Positions 54,026-64,000 of a DNA stretch of 64,000 nucleotides are shown one piece after another (positions within the stretch are counted from its first letter, which is position 1; the number at the start of each line of letters is the position of its first letter). The DNA comes from Balanoglossus misakiensis (Eukaryota; Hemichordata): positions 1,612,001 to 1,676,000 of the forward strand of contig CM082588.2 in assembly GCA_040954595.2 (NCBI GenBank), read 5' to 3'. Both the position numbers and the translations under genes were made by a program. The notes beneath the pieces were generated by a model that saw only the letters and a list, made by a program, of their open reading frames with translations, searched no databases and was not told where the DNA came from.

Positions 54026-57000
54026 TTATTTCTCAGCACTGTTGTCTGTGTCAAGTTCATCCAGCAAGTTAGCAGACACTTCTGTATTAAACTGAGCACC
54101 AATGTCAGCTTCGATGACGTCCAAACAGATATCATACTGTTGATCCATTCCAATGTAACTGTCACTCAGAAGATACACTGTGTAAATTACTCTTCCTGTG
54201 AAAATAGAAATCACAAAAATAGCATAATTTTATACATACATACAAGTACGTAGCTAGACATGTATGTACATAGACAGACGAGCATCAAAGGTGACTCAAA
54301 TGTCCCGACATATACCAGTCTAAATACACAGAATGCTATGCATTGCAATCATATTTGTCCATGACAACACTGAGCAATGTTGAATGTCCATGACATGTAC
54401 CCACCAGTGGCTTCAGGAGTGTAGAATGCCAGAGAGGCTGATGATCGTCCATACACACGACCTGTTCTCTTCAATGCCAACAGTTCTTGCTTCTCAATGT
54501 CACCCAGTGCTAACCACCAACCTTCATCCTTCACCTTGGGAAATCTTGGGGCGTGCACTCGTCTGTCTTTCTGTTGTCAGAAAAATTGATACATCAAGTT
54601 CTAAAAGTTGATTCTGGGAACAAAAAATCACTGTGTTTCTTATCAAATCGATGGTCAGTACATTCCTTCTTAGCAAGTCAAACCATTTCCATTTTATCAT
54701 TCACTAACATACCTTAGTTTGTGGTTTGTTCACTCTCTCAAGATCCACATGCAAGACATACTCCTGGTCTGCATGTACTTGTATGAAGTCTTCGTCTGGT
54801 CTGACACCACCTACAGCAAACAGAACAGATTAAACACAATCACTTGAAGGGATCATTTGACTGTTGCCAAAATGTCAATTTTCAGGACTAATTAAGTAGG
54901 ATAGTACTAATCAATTATAGAACATTTTCTGAACTGTGAGATTGCCCATCATGTGAAATGGCACAAAAGGCAGAAGTAATGTCTTTTTCTCAGAATCAGA
55001 ATTTCCATATGACACTTACTCTGTAATGATGTTGACAGTTGTTTGTCTTGTTGTCCATCATGTTCAGCCCACCAGCCCGACAGATGGAGATTGACATCCA
55101 TCACTGGAAGTTTCCGTAGCAACTGCCATATCTGAATAATAGTACAAAAAACTGTTACATTCAAGTGTGAGTAATTTTTAACATAAACTCTCTAGGGCAT
55201 GTATGAGATAAATTTGATGGCACACATGCCTGGCTTCAACTTACATCCTCTATTTCATCATCAGACATCTTTCTCTCCAGTTGTCTCTGTAATATATGTC
55301 TCTGCCCTTTGCAGGCCGATATGAGTTCTGGAAGACATTCGATTGACACGCCTTTAAAAGATCTGAAACAAAAAATATTAAAGTCAGCTTGGAATAATTG
55401 ATAAAGTTAGCAATAGTTTGCAATTATTAGAGTTGACATATCCAAGATGTCCAAGGACCTTCTAGTCGTTTGAATTCCAAGCAAAACCTGTCACATACCT
55501 GAAGCAATGTAAATGATGTTTCTCAACATGAGGTAAAGTGAGCAGTGTTGATTCCTGTAACCATCTAGACTGTATGACCATTTGTACTAAGTGCATGATC
55601 CGTAACCCTGTCACCAACCAGCCCTGGTCTGCTGCCACGTCCAACATAGCCTAACACAAAACATCAAAAAGGGTTAAAATCATAGCCTTCAGTGTCTCAA
55701 CTAAGGTCATAGATAGAAAACTGCTTCACTCTGAATACTTACTTGTAAAATCCTGATGGCTTGGTCTAAGACGGATTTGGTGTCTGTGTAGTAATCTGCA
55801 CTTGGAAGTTGAAGTCTGCTGAAGTAGGCTTGTAACAACAAGTGTGCCTTTGTGTGTGAGCTGTCATAGGTGTATGGATTGACCTCCAGTGGACACTGCT
55901 GGGCTAAATCTCTGAAAGTCAGATTTAAAGATGTAGAGAGATGGTATTTACATTATAGGATTATGTTTGATAAAATTAACATAATTGTCAAAAAGTAACA
56001 CATCTGAGATGTTTCATTAAAGGTTTTCTTCAACATGCCAAGAAGTAAATTATAAGAATTTGGTAATATCTTACGCATTTAATGCATCTTCATTATGTCT
56101 CACTGGCAGTTCAGCATATTCCTTGGCATCCTAAGAAAGACAGAAAAAAGAATGTATATGGCCATAATGTGAGTTCCGTTTTTGTATTCAACAAAACACC
56201 ATTTGATACTAAATCAACAGATTACCATAAACTCAACAAAATGCCTAACCATACTCCACTTACTGATAAAATATTGAGCAGATCTGGTATCGAGGCATCT
56301 GCTGACAATCTGTCTTTGAACATCCGTACACTCAGATGATTCAAGTAATAGTAAGATGCTATTCGACCCAATGTCAAAGGCTCTATACCCCGATTGTCCT
56401 GAAAATGAAAATATACATGAATGTGAATTTTCTATGACTTGATGAGAACTAGGAAAACTCTACAAATTAATTCTTTAATGAATACACTACGTACCTCAGC
56501 TACCTCCAAGCAGTAAGAACTTTCCAGATCCATGAGGGCTTTCTCAACAAGTCTTGACAAGAACTTGTTGATGCTGTCATGTTCAATATCTTCCAAGTTG
56601 TAGTAACTATGAAAAAATGTAAATGCTGTCAGAATATGACACTTTCACTCCACAAATTGATGTACTGGTAGACTTACTGGGAGTTTGTCCAGCAGTACAG
56701 GACCCATATTAAAAAAAGACTAACCTTGGATTCTGCACCAATCTCCTAAAGAAGTACGTCCATGTGATGTAATCCATAGCATCTTGCTTTGTCGTTATGG
56801 TCCCTGCGACTATTTCAGCATTCAAGTGATCCGCCAACACTTCCAACAAACTGCAAAAATACAAACAGACCAATTGCTTACAATAGTATTTTTCCATAGT
56901 CTGAATATGCTTGTTGGCTAATACACCAGATAGAAAGAATTGTCCTTTTTCTAAGTTTCTGTGACTTACTTGGATTCCACTGGGAATGGTTCGTAGAGGA

Positions 57001-60000
57001 ATTTCTTGTAGAAGTGTTTCTTGGTGTCATGTACTAAGATGACTGCTGTGCCTTGGTCATCAAACTGAGGGCGTCCTGCTCTTCCCATCATTTGCAACAC
57101 ATCTGAAAAATGAGACAGTCTTTGTCAACAAATTTTATTGGGAAACATATGTGTGTTACACCGGAATACAGTCTGGCTTATAATAGTGGAATGCTGTAAA
57201 CTGGTCATCATCATCTCACCTGTTATAGGGAAGTCCACATATCGGCAAGTTTTGCCGTCGAAGTATTCTGTTCCCTTCACCACCACTAGATGAGCTGGGA
57301 AATTGACACCCCAAGCTAACGTGCTAGTTGCTATCAGCACCTGAAACAGAGACACACTGAGGTTAAAAAAACCATGCATGTATACACATGCAGACAGATG
57401 CTGACTGAGTCGTAGCAAAAAAACAACTGAACTGTACTCTGCCTGATAACCAGCGAGTGAAAATGAAAGCATTTCTAGTTTATTTATTCACACACGTACA
57501 CACCTGTATTTTCTGATTGACAAACAGTTCCTCCACTGTCTTCCTATCTCTCTCATGAAGTCCAGCATGGTGAATACCAATACCAAAGGCCAAGGTCAAC
57601 TTGAGGTTGTTGTCACGGATACCACCAATTATATTCTCCATCTGAAAGATTGGATAAGAAAGGGTTTTAAGTCCTGATGCTGCTGTATATAACATCATGG
57701 CAATTTCTGCCAAATTTCACAATTTAGTACAGATTAAATTCTTCAAAACTCTACTTGTCAAAGCTGGACTTACCTCCCTCTCTTCCATATGTAGCCACTG
57801 TTTGGGGTTGTCCTCTGCTGCTAGGAATGCTATGAGATCCAGAGCAGTCAATCTCGTCTGACGACGTGATGATACAAAGATCAAGACTGGCTTGCTTGGT
57901 GAATGTGTTCTGATTGCTACAAATGTATTAAAGAAATGGAACAACAAAAGTTTAAAGATTACTGGTTGTTCAGGCTGCCTAATTATAGCTTACAGATATG
58001 AAGACAACAGAAAAATCTAAGATTTGTATTTGTGTTTAAAGTGGTTCAGATATGGATTTCCTTACCCTGGAATGTTGGCTTATTCATAGTTGCCATGCGT
58101 GGGCAGTAGTGCTTGCCAGGAAAACCAGAAATATGGACTTCAAGAGGGACTGGTCTGACAGACGGCCGGAAATTGAACAGGCCAACCTACATTTGGGAAG
58201 AAAACATAAGAAAATATTTTAATAAGAAAAGCATTTTTCATATAATATTATGGCAATTGTATTTCAGGCAGGGGTAATTTACTAATATAATGAAGACTTA
58301 CCTGTTCAATGGATAGCCAGTCAGCCAAATCTCTGGCATTAGCCAATGCAGTAGACAAACCCACTACTCTCAATGTTCTCTCAGTATGAGAGGATATAAA
58401 GTTTGTTCTAGACACTATCACTTCCAAGACCGGTCCTCTGTCGCCACCTTGCAAAAGAAATAATTCAAACATCATCATCACAAATGCTCTTCCAAGGCCT
58501 GTCCCCAGATAGCTCAAGCCTTACCCTGCTATTGCGTTAACACTGGTACAATGGTTAACCATGTTTGCCTAAAAACTAAAGTGACTTTCATTCACAAAAT
58601 CTTACCTAGCAGATGTATTTCATCAATAATGAGCAAGGAGACTTCTTTGACATAATTTCTATTCTGCCAGCTACGACTGATACCGTCCCATTTCTCAGGA
58701 GTTGTCACGATGATGTCAGCCGTCGAGATGGCTCTAATGTCTGGTGTCACATCGCCTGTCATCTCTATCACCCTGGAAACAAAGGTCATGGTTGAAACAA
58801 TTGTCCATTTAGTACTTTCAAGTTGGTGAATGAAGTAGAATCTCATAATTGGCTTTACAGTAAATTGCACCAAGGAATGTTAATAATAATGATATCTGGT
58901 ATATCCACTCACTTCTTTCCAATTCTGTTTTCAATCCTCTGTTTCCAATCATCAATCCTCTCTCTGACCAGTGCCTTCAATGGTGCTATGTACACACACT
59001 GTGAGAGAGAGAAACACACACTGGTCATCCAAGTTTCATTTCTCACATGTAAAACAAGGCACTACTTTACAATTGCTGATCGTCTATTAGGATTGATGGC
59101 AGCCAGTAGTGATAGACAATCAGAATTCAAAATCTTACCTTCGTCTTAGGATACACATTGAAAACTCTAAACATTGCCAACTCAGCTGCAACAGTTTTGC
59201 CAGACCCTGTAGGTGCTCCGAGTAAGACATTGTAGTCTGTGTGGTACAGAGTATGGAATATCTGTGTCTGTAAACAGAAAGTAAACAGAAATCTCAGTAC
59301 ATTATGTAATGTATGACAGAACCCTGTAGGTCATAAAAGTAAATGCAGAATAATACAGCAATACAGAAGAGATGTGTAGCTTTTTAACTCTGCTACTGTC
59401 AGAGGTACAATGGACTCACCTGTACTGGATTGAAGTGACTAAATTTGTACATTGATTCATACTCTGGGATTCCTAACGCACTGACAGGTAGTGGCTGTAA
59501 ATTGAGTAACTCTGGAAATAAGGGAAATATTTGAGAGATGTGTGAGTTAATATATATGGATCATCAAGGTTTGGCTGAAGTACTTGAATAGTATAAAATG
59601 TTATTATACAAAAGTTAGCGCACAGCAAGCGGAGAAGTTTAACACGATAGTTTTCAATGGTATGATGAATGTAACCATGGCTACATGAGGAGGTAGCTGC
59701 ATTTGAAATGGTTTAAAATCTCCATTATCAGGAAATCACAAAACCCCGATTGACATCTTACCTGTATTAGGTGGATGTTTCTCGGGTAGAATCAGATGTT
59801 GAAATGATATTGCACAAACAGCAGTGGCACACATCCATCTGTCAGATATCGCCCGCACATAGTATTGACTAGGCAGGGGTTCAAAGATTGGAATAGTGAA
59901 CACTAACTCCTGAGGCTCCTTGGTAATCACCTGGAAGGAAGTCAAAATAGCGTCAAGGGCACTGTGCTTCCATTTGATCACATTGATAAAGTGGTTACAT

Positions 60001-63000
60001 ACATGTAAGGTTTGTCATGGTCCTGGAAAATGACACTGGTTTAATTGTCACTCTAACTAGGTTTTCTTGTATACAATACAGATATATTAGGCATGAGTTG
60101 CTTTAACTTGGCCCCAATCAGAAATCAAGGATTGGATTTTGCTCTGCTTACGCCTTGAGGCTCTCTACAAACTTCTCACCTGCTTCTTATGCATCAAGAA
60201 GTATTCCGAATGGTAGATGTGATTGTTGTCCGGATCCTCCACCCAGATCCACCAGGGCTCTGTGCTGTTTCCGTGCATGTGATCATTCCATTTGAAATCC
60301 GGTGTCACTGTGAGGCGAACTCGTAGAACGCTGCGTGTGATTGGCTGGATGTTGGCTTCCAATGAGACTGCTGGAAACTGATGGACAATTTTTTTCACTT
60401 TGTCCCCCATTCGTACGTGGTGTATCATGTGACCTGATGAAACAAAAACATTTGAAGAGGTTCTTATGTATACTTAAAATCATACATAACCCCAAGCAAC
60501 GAAAGTGAACATATTTTCAGTCTATTGCCTTCAAATATTAGAGATAATATTACCTATTTCATCTTTGCCCATTTCTCTCATTCTGTCTATTGTCATCTTC
60601 TTGGCTTCCAACTTATGGTAGATATCGTTAGACAGGTTAGAGAACTGTCTGAGTGGATGTTCGTATCCCCATAGTCGTTTATCCACAGTCTTACTGAGTT
60701 CAAGCGTTCTTGCTGCCATCACTGGCCATCCTCTGCGAATAGCGATGTCGAACAGTGCCCTCACTATACGACCAGAGTTCTGTTGTGAGATAAGATGTAT
60801 AGTTACAATGGTAAGTTACTTCTGTGCGCCAAGTGTCTAAGACGTACATGTACTAGTAAAGTAGGTTTTGTGTGTATCAACAGCAGAGCCCTGCAACCTT
60901 TGACAAGTGCTGCCTTGTTATTTATGACATGAACTCTATGATTGGTTCAGTTTATGAGACATACTCTGTGATTGGTTCAGTTTGAACACCAACATACAGT
61001 TCTGCAGCATTACCTGGGCCACATAGGCAGTGTCTGACACCAAGGAAAAGCTTTCCACTCTTTCCTTAGAAATGTACGTCTGTAATAAGATATTGACTTT
61101 GCCGTAGCCATTCTCTACTCCGCCTGCAGCTGGCATGACACAGCTTTCCTGCATGTGACGATCCAGTTCATCTAATTCATCATCACGCACCTGGAAGTGA
61201 CAGAAAAAGGGTTAACAAGGATAAAGGAGAGACTTCCATGAACTATGTATACCTGGGGGGTGAGGAGTGACATTGCGTCAAAAATCACTGACCACAGATA
61301 TCAGCCAAAGTAGATTTGAGGGAAAGGAATTATAACCGACAAATGAATAAAAACCAAAGACATTACTTACTTTGATTTGGTCAAACTCTTCAGATTTGGA
61401 TATCATAGAAAAGATATCAGCTTCTGTCATGTGTGCTTTGAAGAGCTCATTGAAGAGACCAATTGTGGCTGACTTGATATAGAAATGACTTGCAGTACGT
61501 CCCAGATCAGTGGCGTGTAGGTACCCAGTCGCCTCCTCAAAGCGTATCATGGTTGCTTTGTCTAGTGCTCTTGCAGCAATGGTGATCAAATCTCGTCTAT
61601 GTTTCTCCAGATTAGGATCCTCCTGAAATGATGGACAGTTGTTTAATCATATTCGAGTAATAGCTCAGGTTATAAACAAAACCATTAACAAACGGTTGCC
61701 AGGTAGCCATCATGGATTATACCACAACACAGTTTTCATGAACATCTGTACATCATAGAACATTTTCACTGACTAAGAGTGTCCATCAACAATTTGATAA
61801 AGTGAATATACATGCAACATTCTCTGTGTAATGCTAGAAAAGATTAAACCAAACAAACTCTGAACTCCTACCTGAGCTTCTTTGTAACTGAGACCATAGA
61901 CCATTGGATTTATACGCATTCTGACATACAGATAGGTATATTGCAACCATCTAACAGCTTCCTCAACATTGGTCACTGTTCCGAGAGAAATCTGTCGTGA
62001 GAGGAGATGTCAGTTGGTTGGAATGCTTCTTGTTGAGTACGCTAAAACGCTATTTCAGTTGTTCTTCATGAAATGACAAATCATTGACACTGGAACCCTT
62101 ACCTCGGCATTCAGGTTGTCCGCGAGACCTTGAGTGAACTGGCTTTCTATTGGATTCTGTCTGGTCAGTAGTGACAGATAATGGTTGAGTTTGTCATGAG
62201 TTGTAATGATCGTACCCTGTCCATACGTGTCATATTGTGGTCGTCCAGCACGACCAAAGATTTGCATGACATCCAGCATTCCGAGGTCAACAAAGGTGCC
62301 TTTGTGGGCATCGTACAGTTGAGTGCCCTGTGAAAATAAAATTTTTGCGAGTGACAAATGAACTTTACATTATAATGCCCAAAGTACAGTGAAAGCATTG
62401 CTTCTTTGGATCATAAAATGTTGACATTTTACAACAGGTTTTAACTCACATTATCCAGGTAAAAGAATTCAGAAATCTACTGAACTATTTCAAACTAAAA
62501 ACTCCAAAAGAAGTCGTACTAAACCATCCTAATCTTCCTGGTCTGTCAAGCTATAAAAATCATTCAAACTAGGGATTCCTCACCTTGATGATTACAGCAT
62601 GAGCTGGCAAGTTGACTCCCCAGGCTAGCGTTGCTGTGGAGACCATCACTTTGATGAGGCCATCAGAAAAGAGTCTCTCTACCAGGTTTCTGTCTTGCCT
62701 CAACATTCCAGCATGATGAGTGGCAAACCCATCAGGGAATAACTCACGCAGTTGTTTGTTTGGGGACCTCATCACCTAATAGAAGGGTTTCAACGTACAT
62801 GTACACACAAAATGAAAAAGAAGTAGCAAATAAACCTGAACAGTTCAAATCATAAACATTCCACTATGCAAAAGTGTGATAGAAATGATAAGAGACAGTT
62901 GTTACCTGTTTCTCAGCAGCTCCGTAAGCAGAACCCGGTTTTGCTGTGAATAACCCAGAGTCACCATTGTTCTTGGCTAACTCTCTCAACGTCATGGCTG

Positions 63001-64000
63001 TACGGACAGTGGCATTTCTAGCATGCACAAACACCATCACCTACAAGCAATGTAGACAATCATGTTTATCAGCATAGTTTGACCATGTGTTGCTAATTAT
63101 GTACATACAATCAATGAGATCATCTAATGATCATTTACAGCAGTTGTGCAATTGTTAAAAACTTAAACTTGATAGTGTGGTAATAGTACCAATACAACAC
63201 TCTATGGAATTACACAAGTTATGAGTATTTTGATTTTTGGAGTTATTTCACTAACCTGATGTCCCCTTTCCACCATATCAACAACTCTATCATAACACAC
63301 TTGATCCATATCCATCAGTTGCTGCATTCTGTTTGTGGCCTTGATGCCAATAAATGTCTGTCCTAGAGGAACAGGTCGGAAACGCCCATCAAAGAAAAAC
63401 AAGCCCAGGTATGGACTGACGTGGAGGAACCTAGCCACATCTACATAGTTTGGCAGAGTTGCTGAGAGACCGATGATTCTTATCATGCTCTGTGAGGATT
63501 CCACCTGTAATGTACAGAATACAAAAACATTAATATATACTCAGCCGTATTCTGCATGTATATATAGAATTCTACTGTATCATACACATTTAAGGAGAGT
63601 CAGACCATATTTGCAGGAATGCTCCAACTCACCTGTCTAAGCGTCCTAGCAACCAAGCTTTCGATCACAGCCCCTCTGTCCTCATGCAGCAGATGGACTT
63701 CATCAATGATCAACAATTTCACAATCTGTGTTAATGCTATATCACCAGTGCTCTTACGAGTTACAACGTCCCATTTCTCTGGAGTGGTTACCAGCATCTG
63801 TATTCACAGGAAAGAAGGCAGTTAGTTTGCAATCTACTGTAGTTATATACAAGTGTATTTTTGCATTAATTCATTTTGATGTGGCCTTATTGAATGCCTT
63901 AAGGTTCTGGCCAAAAAAAATCATAACAATGCTTTTATCCCCATTTTCTGTGTTCATACCTGTGTTTTTTGTATTTCTGATTTGGTAAGCTGCATATCAC
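54026..64000 (-). CDS. ASCC3: Activating signal cointegrator 1 complex subunit 3 (ASCC3), C-terminal ~1630 residues; 5' part outside window
   Basis: ASCC3 is a Ski2-like DNA/RNA helicase with two helicase-Sec63 cassettes, acting in alkylation repair and in splitting collided ribosomes. Exons in transcript order: 64000(edge)-63960, 63797-63633, 63504-63256, 63040-62906, 62775-62584, 62327-62103, 61991-61872, 61622-61371, 61190-61014, 60779-60554, 60433-60180, 59930-59762, 59511-59420, 59267-59139, 58998-58913, 58772-58606, 58447-58302, 58186-58066, 57916-57774, 57641-57504, 57340-57220, 57102-56970, 56850-56725, 56606-56495, 56398-56264, 56130-56075, 55911-55743, 55650-55499, 55362-55245, 55131-55020, 54810-54713, 54570-54405 and 54195-54026. 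Cassette 1 shows [34 protein letters not shown] and [10 protein letters not shown]. Cassette 2 shows Walker [34 protein letters not shown] and [17 protein letters not shown] and HHLHCF mark the second Sec63 domain. LSVHYNA-type Brr2 paralogs fit less well; wording follows ASCC3 throughout ([32 protein letters not shown]). Confidence 0.97.
60933..60984. repeat. 30-bp tandem duplication carrying a CCAAT box (ASCC3 intron)
   Basis: ACTCTRTGATTGGTTCAGTT occurs at 60933 and again at 60963 in the intron between the 61190-61014 and 60779-60554 exons. ATTGG is a reverse CCAAT box. Confidence 0.7.

Noticed and set aside
54026-64000. The two-cassette helicase as Brr2/SNRNP200
   Set aside because: Both families share the architecture, but the sequence follows ASCC3 in the linker between cassettes and in both Sec63 regions.

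Overview
The window is nuclear DNA of an invertebrate bilaterian animal. The evidence is dense, spliced, intron-rich genes with GT/AG junctions, an AT-rich background, poly(A) signals, microsatellites, and proteins that align closely with vertebrate orthologs across their whole length. The slow-evolving, intron-rich genes fit a lophotrochozoan (mollusc, annelid, brachiopod) or an invertebrate deuterostome (amphioxus, hemichordate) better than an insect or nematode. I cannot name the species from the sequence.

Layout, left to right. Positions 1-3570 are a nearly homogeneous tandem array of 262-bp and 472-bp units, ended by a perfect 56-bp inverted fragment. About 2 kb of non-coding DNA leads into eleven recognisable protein-coding genes: LATS kinase (+, 5616-15327), NDUFAF4 (-, 18040-18978), NUP43 (+, 19122-21661), EEF1AKMT1 (-, 22484-23515), a MATCAP/KIAA0895-family tyrosine carboxypeptidase (+, 24874-27623), COQ3 (-, 30420-32223), PNISR (+, 33071-37445), a KIAA0930 homolog (-, 42009-45631), DNAJC8 (+, 45862-48196), RMI1 (-, 49525-52925), and ASCC3 (-, 54026 to the window edge, 5' part missing). 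Exons were assembled by hand from splice consensus, reading phase and family similarity. All assembled coding lengths are multiples of three and close to the remembered vertebrate lengths.

The first ten genes strictly alternate in strand. This gives four tight head-to-head pairs (NDUFAF4/NUP43, EEF1AKMT1/MATCAP, COQ3/PNISR, KIAA0930/DNAJC8), with tail-to-tail pairs between them. The genes are housekeeping in character: Hippo signalling, complex I assembly, nuclear pore, eEF1A methylation, microtubule detyrosination, ubiquinone synthesis, splicing and speckle factors, double Holliday junction dissolution, and alkylation repair/ribosome quality control. They do not form a single pathway; their common ground is likely shared promoters and old linkage. 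Six of them (LATS1, NUP43, NDUFAF4, COQ3, PNISR, ASCC3) lie on human 6q. EEF1AKMT1 lies beside LATS2 on human 13q12. The window therefore looks like the block that existed before vertebrate genome duplication.

No bacterial-type system, CRISPR array, virus or complete autonomous transposon was seen. The most unusual material is non-coding: the higher-order tandem array with a promoter-like insert, a small palindromic element found only in introns and filling two introns of about 130 bp, a 504-bp terminal-inverted-repeat element, and CCAAT-pair repeats near two genes.
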